From Bradyrhizobium jicamae (GTDB lineage Bacteria > Pseudomonadota > Alphaproteobacteria > Rhizobiales > Xanthobacteraceae), in assembly GCF_018130215.1 (NCBI RefSeq), contig NZ_JAFCKQ010000017.1, positions 62,001-126,000 on the forward strand: 64,000 nucleotides of DNA. Direction: 5' to 3'. Numbering within the stretch: position 1 is the first letter of the stretch; the number at the start of each line of letters is the position of its first letter. Positions 7,787-16,407 of this stretch are shown in pieces. The notes under the pieces are model-generated. The model was not told the DNA's origin. It worked only from the letters and a program-made list of their open reading frames with translations, and searched no databases. The translations under genes and the position numbers were made by a program.

Positions 7787-9451
7787 ATGAAACGCATTGC
7801 GCTGGCCGCAAGCCTCGTAATTCTTGCATCCTATGGTGCAAGCGCCCAGACCACCGAACAGTTGGTCAAGGGTGCGACTGATACATCGAACGTTCTTAAT
7901 TACGGCATGGGCTACAATCTTCAGCGCTTCTCGACGCTGAACCAGATCAACAGGGACACCATCAAGAATCTGGTGCCGGTCTGGAATTACAGCCTCAATG
8001 ACGACCGCAGCGAGGAATCGCAGCCGCTCGTCTATCAGGGCGTCATCTACGTCACCACGAATAGCGCCACGATCGCGATCGACGCCAAGACCGGCAAGCA
8101 GATCTGGAAAACCAAGGTCGAGTATCCCCCGGAGACGCCGCGAATCGTGTGCTGCGGCATCATCAACCGCGGCGCCGCGCTCTATGACGGCAAGGTGTTC
8201 CGTACCACGCTCGACGCCAATGTGATCGCGCTCGATGCCAAGACCGGCAAGGAGCTGTGGCGCCAGAAGGCCGCGGACATCAAGGAAGGCTACTCGATGA
8301 CGGTGGCGCCGCTGGTCGCCGACGGCGTCGTGATCACGGGCATTTCGGGCGCCGAGTTCGGCACCCGCGGCTTTATCGACGGCTGGGATCCGGCGACCGG
8401 CAAGCAACTCTGGCGCACCTTTTCGATTCCGAGCCCGGACGAACCGGGTGGCGACACCTGGAAGGGTGACACCTGGAAACTCGGCGGCGGATCGACCTGG
8501 ATCACCGGCTCCTACGACGCCGAGCTGAACACGGTCTATTGGGGCATCGGCAATCCCGGGCCGTTCAATGCCGCGGTCCGTCCCGGCGACAACCTCTACA
8601 CCTGCTCGGTGCTCGCGCTCGATCCGAAGACCGGCAAGATCAAGTGGCACTACCAGTTCTCGCCGAACAACCCGTTCGACTATGACTCGGTCGCCGAAAT
8701 GGTCCTTGCCGACATGAATGTCGAGGGCAAGCCCACCAAGGTGCTGATGGATGCCAACCGCAACGGCTTCTTCTATGTGCTCGACCGCACCAACGGGAAG
8801 CTGCTCGCGGCCAATCCCTACGTGAAGGTCAATTGGGCCAGCGGCATCGACATGAAGACCGGCCGCCCGATCGACACCGACGTCGTCAAGGATGCACGCG
8901 ACGGCAAGAAGGTCACCGTCTATCCGTCGATCCTCGGCGGCAAGAACTGGGAGCCGATGTCGTACAATCCGCAGACCGGCCTCGCCTACGCGAACACGCT
9001 CGCGTTCGGCGGCAAATACAAGGCGGAGCCCGCGACCTACAAGCAGGGCGAATGGTATCTCGGCATGGACCTGACCGATCCCTGGGAATGGGGTGATGGC
9101 CCGCGCGGTCACCTCAAGGCGATCGATCCCATGACCGGCAAGGCCAAGTGGGAAGCGGCGAGCGATATTCCCCGCTTCTCCGGCGTACTGTCGACCGCAG
9201 GCGGCGTCGTCTTCACGGGCGCGTTGACCGGCGAATTCGAAGCCTTCGACGCCGACAGCGGCAAGAAGCTCTGGCAGTTCCAGACCGGATCGGGCATCGA
9301 GGGCCAACCGGTGACCTGGCAGCAGGACGGCGTGCAATATGTCGCCGTCACCAGCGGCTATGGCGGCGTCTATTCGCTGTTCTCGGGCGACGAGCGGCTT
9401 GCCAAGGTGCCCCCTGGCGGCTCGCTCTGGGTCTTCGCGGTCAAGAACTGA
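7787..9451 (+). CDS. PQQ-dependent alcohol dehydrogenase, lanthanide type (ExaF/PedH/XoxF-like)
   Basis: A 554-residue periplasmic quinoprotein with a signal peptide (cleavage near ASAQ, residues 18-21) and an eight-bladed propeller whose blades show the A-x-D-x-x-T-G-K-x-x-W pattern. The vicinal disulfide is Cys122-Cys123. Metal ligands match Glu190 (GAEFG), Asn256 (GNPGP) and the catalytic Asp298. Asp300, two residues later, is the extra ligand that marks lanthanide enzymes; calcium enzymes usually have Ala or Ser there. It would oxidise methanol, ethanol or other alcohols in the periplasm and pass electrons to the cytochrome c encoded next. The ATG at 7787 has a GGGAGGAG site. Overall the sequence is closer to the ethanol type than to XoxF5, so I do not call it xoxF. 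Confidence 0.9.
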   Translation: MKRIALAASLVILASYGASAQTTEQLVKGATDTSNVLNYGMGYNLQRFSTLNQINRDTIKNLVPVWNYSLNDDRSEESQPLVYQGVIYVTTNSATIAIDAKTGKQIWKTKVEYPPETPRIVCCGIINRGAALYDGKVFRTTLDANVIALDAKTGKELWRQKAADIKEGYSMTVAPLVADGVVITGISGAEFGTRGFIDGWDPATGKQLWRTFSIPSPDEPGGDTWKGDTWKLGGGSTWITGSYDAELNTVYWGIGNPGPFNAAVRPGDNLYTCSVLALDPKTGKIKWHYQFSPNNPFDYDSVAEMVLADMNVEGKPTKVLMDANRNGFFYVLDRTNGKLLAANPYVKVNWASGIDMKTGRPIDTDVVKDARDGKKVTVYPSILGGKNWEPMSYNPQTGLAYANTLAFGGKYKAEPATYKQGEWYLGMDLTDPWEWGDGPRGHLKAIDPMTGKAKWEAASDIPRFSGVLSTAGGVVFTGALTGEFEAFDADSGKKLWQFQTGSGIEGQPVTWQQDGVQYVAVTSGYGGVYSLFSGDERLAKVPPGGSLWVFAVKN

Positions 9452-9464
9452 GCCTGGAGCAGAC

Positions 9465-9815
9465 GTGACTGAACGAATGATCTTGGTGACGGCGGCGATC
9501 TTCGCCGCCGTCACGACGGCTTCGATCACGCTGATCCCGGCCGTCGCACAGCAATCCAGCGCCAACGAGCTTTCAGGCCAGATCGACCAGGGCAAGACGA
9601 CCTACGCGAAGAACTGCTCGCACTGCCATGGGCCGAACCTGATCAACTCCGGCACCATCACACCGGACCTGCGCGCGTTCCCCGACGACAAGACCCGCTT
9701 CGTGACGACGGTCAAACAGGGCAAGAACGGCAAGATGCCGCCCTGGGCCGACATCCTGAGCGAGCAGGAGATTGCCGACGTCTGGGCGTTCGTGTCGAGC
9801 CGGAGGAATCCATGA
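9465..9815 (+). CDS. Cytochrome c, electron acceptor of the PQQ dehydrogenase (XoxG-like)
   Basis: A 116-residue exported monohaem cytochrome. The signal peptide ends near AVAQQ and the haem site is C-S-H-C-H at residues 51-55. The axial Met is Met91 in K-M-P-P-W. The GTG at 9465 is favoured by a GGAG site five bases upstream; ATG 9477 is the alternative. It lies 13 bases after the dehydrogenase stop and overlaps the next gene by four bases, the order known for xoxF-xoxG-xoxJ sets. Its role would be one-electron transfer from PQQ to the terminal chain. Confidence 0.87.
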   Translation: MTERMILVTAAIFAAVTTASITLIPAVAQQSSANELSGQIDQGKTTYAKNCSHCHGPNLINSGTITPDLRAFPDDKTRFVTTVKQGKNGKMPPWADILSEQEIADVWAFVSSRRNP

Positions 9816-10744
9816 AAGCCTTGCTGACACTTGCGGTCGCCGCGCTCTTGCTCGCGCCGGCAATCGCCACGACGGCGCGGGCAGCCGACGAGCCGCTGAA
9901 GGTCTGCCTCGACGAGGACTTGCCGCCGCTATCGGCGCACCATCGCGGCAAGCCGGATGCCGGCTTCGATGTCGCGCTGGCGCAGGCCGTCGCCGAGAAG
10001 CTGGGCCGCCCGCTCAAGATCCAATGGTTCGAGAGCAAGCTCGATGAGGATTCGAGCCCATCGCTGGAGGCCAATGCGCTGTTGTCGGACGGCCGCTGCT
10101 CGCTGGTCGGCGGCTATGCCCTGACCAGGGACTCGCTGGTTGCGCCCGGCGTCAAGACGGCAAAGCTGCCGGACTTCGACGGCGCCACCCGCGACGATCA
10201 CCGCCGCCGCATCCCGGTGGGCGTGCTGATTCCGAGCCAGCCCTATGTCTACTCGCCGATGACAATCGTCCTCGGCCCCAAGGCCAAGGATCGCAAGGTC
10301 TCCGACATCGGCGATCTGGCCGGTCTTCGGATCGCGATCGAGAGCGGCACGCTTGGCGATGCCATCCTGATGACCTTCGACAAGGGAAAGCTGATCGACG
10401 ACATCACCCACCTCGTCCCGGGCCGCAGCGACCTGCTGGGGGAACTGGATCGCGGCGAGTTTGACGCGACCTTGCTCGACCTGCGGCGGTTCGATGCCTA
10501 TCGCATGAACCACGCCGACACCAAGATCACCGCGTCCGGCTACTATTATCCGATCGGTGCCAACAGGGGCTACGTCGCCCTCGACAGCGACAGGACGCTG
10601 CTGGACGCCGTGAACAAGGTGCTCTCGGATATGCAGTCGGCGGGCACGGTTGCCCAGCTTGGCCAGGCGGCCGGCCTCACCTACCTCGCCCCACGGGAGC
10701 CGATCATCCTGGGTGACGTCTGGCCGAAGATCCTGAACCGCTGA
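9812..10744 (+). CDS. xoxJ: Quinoprotein-associated periplasmic binding protein (XoxJ-like)
   Basis: A 310-residue protein with a signal peptide (cleavage near ARAAD at about residue 24) and the two-lobe fold of an extracellular solute-binding protein (family 3). No ABC partner lies next to it. Proteins of this type encoded with PQQ dehydrogenases (MxaJ, XoxJ) are thought to help activate or mature the enzyme rather than import a solute. The start overlaps the cytochrome stop by four bases (ATGA), pointing to coupled translation. The gene is convergent with flgL, only 10 bases apart. Confidence 0.82.
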   Translation: MKALLTLAVAALLLAPAIATTARAADEPLKVCLDEDLPPLSAHHRGKPDAGFDVALAQAVAEKLGRPLKIQWFESKLDEDSSPSLEANALLSDGRCSLVGGYALTRDSLVAPGVKTAKLPDFDGATRDDHRRRIPVGVLIPSQPYVYSPMTIVLGPKAKDRKVSDIGDLAGLRIAIESGTLGDAILMTFDKGKLIDDITHLVPGRSDLLGELDRGEFDATLLDLRRFDAYRMNHADTKITASGYYYPIGANRGYVALDSDRTLLDAVNKVLSDMQSAGTVAQLGQAAGLTYLAPREPIILGDVWPKILNR

Positions 10745-10754
10745 CGCCGGCAGG

Positions 10755-11663
10755 CTACTTCAGGTAGTTCGCGAGGCTGAGGCCCTGGATCCTGGCGATC
10801 GCCGAATAGGACGCCGTGAGCTGGGTCTGATAGGCCGACAATTGTGCGGTCACGGCGGCGACGTCGACATTGGTGAGATCGCCCCCCAGTGTCTGGGCAA
10901 AAGTCTGGTAGTCGCTCTGGTCCGCACTCGCCGATTCGATTTGCGATGCCGAGGTCGAGATCTTCGACTGCACCGTGGACACCGCATCGAGCGCGCTGCT
11001 GGCGAGATTGAGTGCCGACGTCAGATCGCTGGACGACAGCGTCGAGCTGTTGCCGACGTATTTCAGCAGCCGCATCACCTGCTCGAACGCCGAATTGTCG
11101 GCATTGACGCCGTAGGCGACGCTTTGGCTGTCCGAGACACGAACCGAGGCGATTTCGCTGTCGCCCTGATAGTAGCTGGTGTCGGGCGTCGTCAGCGAAC
11201 CGGTCCCCGTGTCATATCCCGTCAGATCGACCGGCGCCGTCCCGGTTTTCGCGCCGCCGAAGACATACTCGCCGTCATACTGCGTATTGAGCAGCGATCC
11301 CACCTGCGACAGCGCCTGCTGCGCGTAGGTGATCACCGACGAAGTCGCCGTGCTGCTGCCGACAGAGGCCGCGCTGAGCTGCGAGCGAAGCTGGGTGATG
11401 ATATTGGTCATCGACCCCACCGCCGAGTACATCACCTGCACCTTGCTGTCGGCAATGCTTGCGGCGTCGATGTAGGACTGCGACCGCGTCACCGAAACCT
11501 GGAGGTTGACCACGCGGCCGGCATCGGCGCCGTAGCCGGCAAAATCCTGCGACTTCTGCCCGGAGGATTCCTGCACCTGCTCGTTCGCCATGACGGCCTG
11601 CACACGTAGAGCGCTTGCGATCATCTGATCCGACAGCGCAAAAGTGGCGATACGCATTACCAT
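10755..11663 (-). CDS. flgL: Flagellar hook-filament junction protein FlgL
   Basis: A 302-residue protein with the flagellin-like N-terminal helix and C-terminal helix (ending in IARIQGLSLANYLK) of FlgL. The central region is rich in Ser, Thr and Ala. It forms the second junction layer between hook and filament. It lies 21 bases after flgK in the same operon. It may start six bases downstream at the second Met. Confidence 0.88.
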   Translation of the reverse strand: MVMRIATFALSDQMIASALRVQAVMANEQVQESSGQKSQDFAGYGADAGRVVNLQVSVTRSQSYIDAASIADSKVQVMYSAVGSMTNIITQLRSQLSAASVGSSTATSSVITYAQQALSQVGSLLNTQYDGEYVFGGAKTGTAPVDLTGYDTGTGSLTTPDTSYYQGDSEIASVRVSDSQSVAYGVNADNSAFEQVMRLLKYVGNSSTLSSSDLTSALNLASSALDAVSTVQSKISTSASQIESASADQSDYQTFAQTLGGDLTNVDVAAVTAQLSAYQTQLTASYSAIARIQGLSLANYLK

Positions 11664-11684
11664 GACCGTAACCTCAATCTCGGC

Positions 11685-13451
11685 CTATGCTGACTGCATC
11701 GCAGTCATCAGCGACGTGAACATGGTGTTGATCACCTGGATCAGCTCGGAAGCAGCCGAATACTTGTTCTGCAGCGTGCTCAAGTTCGCGGTCTCTTCGT
11801 CGATGTTGACGCCGGTCTCCGACGACAGTGAGTTCGCATAGGTCGATTGCGCGGTCTGCCTGGCGGTGTAGGTCGACGACGCCTGGGTGGCCTTGCTGGC
11901 GATATTGGCCACAATCGCGGCTGCATAATCCGTGAACGAACCGGTCGTGGCACCCAGTCCGCCGGCCATGGCAAAGTTCGTCGATCCCGTCAGCGTGCTT
12001 TGCAGAGTGTTGACGATGGTCGCGGAGCCGGACGACAGCACCGAGCTTCCGACCGTCAGAGTGGCGGACGAATCGAGCGTTGCCGTCGGCAGCCCCGCCG
12101 CACCGCTGAGGATGTCGCCGCGAACCGCGATATCGGAGGCGCCGGTCCCCGTCACGAGGTCGTTGAGGCCGAAATAATCCGACATGCCTTCGCCCGAGCT
12201 GCCGACCGAGCTCGTCATCTCGTTGATCGAGATGCCGTTGCCCGACCCGGTCGCTGAGATCGTCAGATGCCCGCTGGAATCGATCGATGCCGACACGCCC
12301 GAGATTCCGTTGATCGCGGTCACGAGGGCACCGACCGTCGTGTAGGACGCCAGATTGAGGTCCTGATAGGAAACGAGGTTGCCGTTCTGGTCAGCCACCG
12401 CGATGCGCACCGTGCCGGTCGCCGACAGCGGCGCGGAGCTGCTCGTCGTCGCCGTTCCGGTGAGGGTGGCCGGCGGCGGCACCGACGTACCCTGGTTCGA
12501 TACGGCGTTCACGCTCGCGGTGAGCTGCTGGGCCAGTTCGTCGAGCTGGGACTGCGCGGCCGGCAGCGTCTGGTCGCGCAGGGTGATCAGGGCGCCGACA
12601 TTGCCGGAGGTGATCTGGGAGGTGACGTCAACGCCGTTCACGGTGATGCCGCTGAAGCCGCCCGAGCTGTAGGTGGTCGACGCCGTGACATTGGAAGCCG
12701 GCGTGTAGCTCAGCGGGTGCGCGGTGCTGTCGACCAGCGCCTGTCCGGTCGAGGTATAGACCTGAAGGTCGCCGCTCGACGAGGTGAAGTAGCTCACGTT
12801 CATCTGCGTCGAGAGGTCCTGCAGCGCAGAGTTGCGCTCGTCCTCGAGGTCGGCGGTCGATTGCCCTGCTGCAGCTTCCTGCTTGATCTGCGCGTTCAGG
12901 CCGGCGATCTGCTGCAGGTCCGAATTGATGTCGCTGACCGACGATGCGATGTCCTGGTCGGCGTTGGAACGCAGCTTCTGGATGCCGCTCGAAGTCTGCT
13001 GCAGCTGGGCGGTTACGGCATCGAGCGCACTGACCGCGTTGGCTTGCAGCGACGCGCTGTTCGGCGTGCTTGCCAGTGACGACAGCGCCGACTCGAACGA
13101 CGCCAGCGTGTTGGCAAGCGATGTTCCCGTGGTGGAGCTGCTGGCGCTCGATGTGTTGCCGTAGAGCTGCTCGAGCTGGGTAAGGTAGTTGTTGGCCGTG
13201 TTCGCCGAGCCGAGGTCGGAGGTTGCGCCGACCAGCGACTTCAGGAGCAGCTTGTCGACGGTGCTGGTAATCCCCGTGACGGTGACGCCGGTGCCGACGC
13301 CGCCGGTAACGTTGCTGATCTGGTTGGCAGTCTTCTGGGTGTAGCCCTTGGTATCGGCATTGGAGATGTTCGCCGAGGCCACGCTGATCTGCACCTGCGT
13401 GGCCGCGAGCCCGCTGAACGCGATGCTTTGTGCAATGTTGAGCGACGACAC
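11685..13451 (-). CDS. flgK: Flagellar hook-associated protein FlgK
   Basis: A 588-residue protein. The N-terminus has the hook-protein motif with A-N-I-S-N-A-D-T-K-G-Y-T at about residues 26-37. The C-terminus has the coiled-coil with GVNIDEE and the terminal MFTSLMTAM helix. This is the first junction protein on the hook. The sequence is rich in Ser and Thr, as are all external flagellar proteins in this operon. Confidence 0.92.
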   Translation of the reverse strand: MSSLNIAQSIAFSGLAATQVQISVASANISNADTKGYTQKTANQISNVTGGVGTGVTVTGITSTVDKLLLKSLVGATSDLGSANTANNYLTQLEQLYGNTSSASSSTTGTSLANTLASFESALSSLASTPNSASLQANAVSALDAVTAQLQQTSSGIQKLRSNADQDIASSVSDINSDLQQIAGLNAQIKQEAAAGQSTADLEDERNSALQDLSTQMNVSYFTSSSGDLQVYTSTGQALVDSTAHPLSYTPASNVTASTTYSSGGFSGITVNGVDVTSQITSGNVGALITLRDQTLPAAQSQLDELAQQLTASVNAVSNQGTSVPPPATLTGTATTSSSAPLSATGTVRIAVADQNGNLVSYQDLNLASYTTVGALVTAINGISGVSASIDSSGHLTISATGSGNGISINEMTSSVGSSGEGMSDYFGLNDLVTGTGASDIAVRGDILSGAAGLPTATLDSSATLTVGSSVLSSGSATIVNTLQSTLTGSTNFAMAGGLGATTGSFTDYAAAIVANIASKATQASSTYTARQTAQSTYANSLSSETGVNIDEETANLSTLQNKYSAASELIQVINTMFTSLMTAMQSA

Positions 13452-13478
13452 GGCTGACTCTCCCTGACGCCGTCCGGC

Positions 13479-13934
13479 TCAGGCCTGGACGTTGGTGCCG
13501 TAAGACATCGCTGACGTGACGCGGCGGCCGCCGGCCCCGTAGGGCGATACGTTGGCGATCTGCTCGCGGATCGCCAGCATGATGGCCTCGATCCGGCGGT
13601 TGCTGGCCTCGATCGCCGCGCGCAGCCGCAGGACATTCTCGTCCATCGCCGCGCGCAGCCGCAGGATCCGCTCCATCAGCTGCTCGCGCAGGACGCGGTC
13701 CTGGACGTGGAGGTTCATGGCCTTGCCGACCGCTTCCGCGACGCTTTGCTCGAACAGGTTGGCCAGCCGGTTCTTCTCGTCGACATGCTTCAACCTCGAC
13801 GCGGGCAGGCCCATGGCGAGTTCGACGTTCTCCTCGTTGACGATGGCGATCAGGCCGTCGATCAGCGCAATCAGGGCTCGCGCACGCTCGTCATTGGCGG
13901 CGGGATTGATCTTGGTGTTGTTTGCCGGTGTCAT
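13479..13934 (-). CDS. Small coiled-coil flagellar protein (FlgN-like candidate)
   Basis: A 151-residue, mostly helical protein without signal peptide. Residues about 20-115 form heptad-like helices rich in Arg, Leu and Glu, with two near-repeats of R-L-R-A-A. Its position directly upstream of flgK suggests the FlgK/FlgL export chaperone FlgN or a functional equivalent; size and helicity agree. The ATG at 13934 follows a GGGAGCG site. Identification is by context, not by a diagnostic motif. Confidence 0.6.
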   Translation of the reverse strand: MTPANNTKINPAANDERARALIALIDGLIAIVNEENVELAMGLPASRLKHVDEKNRLANLFEQSVAEAVGKAMNLHVQDRVLREQLMERILRLRAAMDENVLRLRAAIEASNRRIEAIMLAIREQIANVSPYGAGGRRVTSAMSYGTNVQA

Positions 13935-13954
13935 GGTATCGCTCCCGTTGAGTG

Positions 13955-14218
13955 CTAGTGTCCGCGACGCATGGCGCGGACCGCCTGGACGCCGCGCCCG
14001 TAAGCGGTGATGGCTGTTGCCCGGAACATGGCCCGGTTGATTTCCTCGTCGAGCTGCGCGCATTCGCGCATCAGGAGATCCCGCAGCGTCTGGATGTCGT
14101 CGAGCAGCGCACAAAGCTGCGCCCGATCATCGGCCCGTACCGTGCTCGCGCGCGCCTGAAGGCGCTTGAGCCTGAGCTGCAACTGGCGGCTCTTCTCATT
14201 CCTGGCGCGGACCGTCAT
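13955..14218 (-). CDS. Very small coiled-coil protein between flgE and flgK
   Basis: An 87-residue basic helical protein. Its ATG overlaps the flgE stop by four bases (ATGA), which is strong support for translation. The C-terminal tail has an A-Y-G-R-G-V-Q-A segment resembling the Y-G-T-N-V-Q-A end of the next protein, so the two may be related. No named family is recognised. It may be a chaperone or assembly factor for the hook-filament junction. Confidence 0.65.
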   Translation of the reverse strand: MTVRARNEKSRQLQLRLKRLQARASTVRADDRAQLCALLDDIQTLRDLLMRECAQLDEEINRAMFRATAITAYGRGVQAVRAMRRGH

Positions 14219-15486
14219 GCCTGCACCGCCTGGATCAGGGTCTGGAACATCTTGTCGACCGTCGTGATCACCTGTGAGGCTGCCGAGTAAGCCTGCTGCG
14301 AGGAGATCATGCTGGAGAACTGGCCGCTGGTGTCGGTCGTGCTCGATTCCAGCTCGCTGCCGTAGATCGTCCCGGCGCCATTGGTGCCCGAGGTCTGCAG
14401 CACGGCATTGCCGGAAGCTGCCGTCGAAGTGTACATGCCGTCGCTGCCTGCGGTGAGACCATTCGGATCGCTGAAGGTCGCGACCGCGATCTTGTAGATC
14501 GCAATGGTCTCACCGTTTGAGTAGGTGGCGTCGACCACGCCGCCCTTTCCGATCGAGACGCTGCTCAACTTGCCGAAGGCGAGGCCGTCCGAATTGATCC
14601 CCGTGACGTCGACCGAAGGCGTTGCTTCGCCGGAGGCGTATTGGGTCAGCCCGTCGGTCTTGCCGCTCGTCCCGAGGTCGAGCGTGATGGTGCTGGCGGC
14701 GGCCCCATCGGTCCAGCTGCCGACCGTGACGGTCGGCGAGGCCGGTGACGTCGAGGCGAGCGAGCCATCGCTGTTGAAATTGATCGTGACGGGGCTGCTG
14801 GTGGTCGTACCGGTCGTCGTGCTCGAGTTCGAAGCCAGTGTCGGATTGCCGAAGGTCGCGGTCCAGGTATTGGCGGCCGTCTTGTCCCATGTGATCTGGA
14901 TCGAATTCGCTGTTCCGAGCGAGTCGTAGACTGTCATCGAGCTGGAGAAGGTGGCGCCAACGGCGGCGTCCGACGGCAGGTTGGCCGCGATCGTCGTCTT
15001 GGTGGTCGGGCTGGCGCTGGTCGCTGCCGCCTGCGTGTTGATCGGCGCAAGGCTCGCAGCCGATGCGTTGCCCACGATGTTGCCCTGGGAATCGGTGCGC
15101 CAGCCCTCGAGGTAGTTTCCGTTGTTGACGAGGTAGCCGTTGTTGTCGGTGGTGAACGCACCGTTGCGCGTATAGGAGGTGGTGCCGCCGGACGTCGCGT
15201 CGCTCGTCACGAAGAAGCCCGAGCCCTGGATCGCGACGTCGGTGGCGTTGGTGGTCGCGGACAGCAGGCCCTGCTGGGTGATATTGGCGCGGCCCGAGAC
15301 CGTGACGCCGCCGGACGTGTAGGACGTGGCGCTGTTCGACGCCGTCACCAGGTCCTCGAACATCGCCGACGTGGTCTTGTATCCCGTGGTGTCCGCGTTC
15401 GAAATGTTGTCGGAGATCATCGCGAGCGATTGGCTCTGCGAATTGAGCGCCGAGATCGCCGAGGAAAGGGCACCAGTCAAACTCAT
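14215..15486 (-). CDS. flgE: Flagellar hook protein FlgE
   Basis: A 423-residue protein. The N-terminus has the rod/hook motif with M-I-S-D-N-I-S-N-A-D-T-T-G-Y-K, and the C-terminus the FSSMISSQQAYSAASQVITT helix. The middle has the FlgE D2-type domain. It polymerises to form the hook. The flgD scaffold gene lies 19 bases upstream. Confidence 0.92.
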   Translation of the reverse strand: MSLTGALSSAISALNSQSQSLAMISDNISNADTTGYKTTSAMFEDLVTASNSATSYTSGGVTVSGRANITQQGLLSATTNATDVAIQGSGFFVTSDATSGGTTSYTRNGAFTTDNNGYLVNNGNYLEGWRTDSQGNIVGNASAASLAPINTQAAATSASPTTKTTIAANLPSDAAVGATFSSSMTVYDSLGTANSIQITWDKTAANTWTATFGNPTLASNSSTTTGTTTSSPVTINFNSDGSLASTSPASPTVTVGSWTDGAAASTITLDLGTSGKTDGLTQYASGEATPSVDVTGINSDGLAFGKLSSVSIGKGGVVDATYSNGETIAIYKIAVATFSDPNGLTAGSDGMYTSTAASGNAVLQTSGTNGAGTIYGSELESSTTDTSGQFSSMISSQQAYSAASQVITTVDKMFQTLIQAVQA

Positions 15487-15505
15487 GATAAAACTCCGGA
15501 TGCGA

Positions 15506-16168
15506 TCAGGACAGAACGCCGATAATGTTGGAGGCGCTGATGGGAACGCCGTTCACGAGCAGGTTCGGCGACGAACCGGACGCATCGATCCCGGTTACCT
15601 TTCCAGTCATCGTGGTGTAGTTGACCAGCGAATTGCCGGCGGAATCGGTCGCGGTCACCTGGATCGTGTATTGGCCGCCGTCGCTGAGCTGGGTGCCGCT
15701 CGTCGTCTGACCGTTCCAGGTGAAGGTGTTGGAGCCTGCATTTCCGGTTCCGGAGCCGCTCCACACGACGTTGCCGGATGAATCCTGGATCGAGATCGAG
15801 ACGTTGGAAGCGGCCGACGTGAGCGAGTAGCCGAACGTCGCCGAGCCGCCGGTGAGTTCCGCCGTATTCGTCTTCGCTTCGACCGTGTGGCCGATGTAGT
15901 TGACCGAGTTGAGCGTGACGAGGCTCGAGAACGAGCTCGCCAGCGACGTCATGCTGCTGTTGATCGACTGCTGCTCGTTGAAGTTGGCGTAGGAGGTGAG
16001 CTGATTGATGAAGTCGGTCGTGCTGGTTGCGTTCAGCGGATCCTGGTTCTGCAACTCACTGACGAGCAGATTGAGGAAATCGGTCGAGGTCAGCCCCATC
16101 GACGAATTCGTCGAGGACGACGAAGTGGTGGATGAAGTCGCAGCTGACGTGGCCGAAGATACGGTCAT
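15506..16168 (-). CDS. flgD: Flagellar hook capping protein FlgD
   Basis: A 220-residue protein. After a Ser/Thr-rich start comes the FlgD core (D-F-L-N-L-L-V-S-E-L-Q-N-Q-D-P at about residues 30-44), then a FlgD Ig-like domain with S-G-N-V-V-W-S-G. It caps the growing hook and guides FlgE assembly. It is directly followed by flgE. Confidence 0.92.
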   Translation of the reverse strand: MTVSSATSAATSSTTSSSSTNSSMGLTSTDFLNLLVSELQNQDPLNATSTTDFINQLTSYANFNEQQSINSSMTSLASSFSSLVTLNSVNYIGHTVEAKTNTAELTGGSATFGYSLTSAASNVSISIQDSSGNVVWSGSGTGNAGSNTFTWNGQTTSGTQLSDGGQYTIQVTATDSAGNSLVNYTTMTGKVTGIDASGSSPNLLVNGVPISASNIIGVLS

Positions 16169-16407
16169 GACAAGACTCTCTTCGTCGCGGGTTGCGCGAC
16201 GGAACGCGTTGGAACATCGTGGTCGTGAAGGTCGTTTGCAGATGAAACGGATGACGCGCCGATTTCAGGCGCGGATTCACGTTTGCGGAATCATTTGACT
16301 AGGCGGCAGAATTTGCCGCGCCGACGATACGGCGGGAGCGCTCACGCCATGTCGCTGCGCGCGGCGGCCAGGCCGCCGGGCGATCGTCAGCAATGAAATC
16401 CGGGCAA

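Noticed and set aside
7721..9595. A 624-residue open frame antisense to the PQQ dehydrogenase
   Set aside because: It mirrors a strong, well-conserved gene. Long antisense frames are common in GC-rich DNA, and its product is not protein-like.
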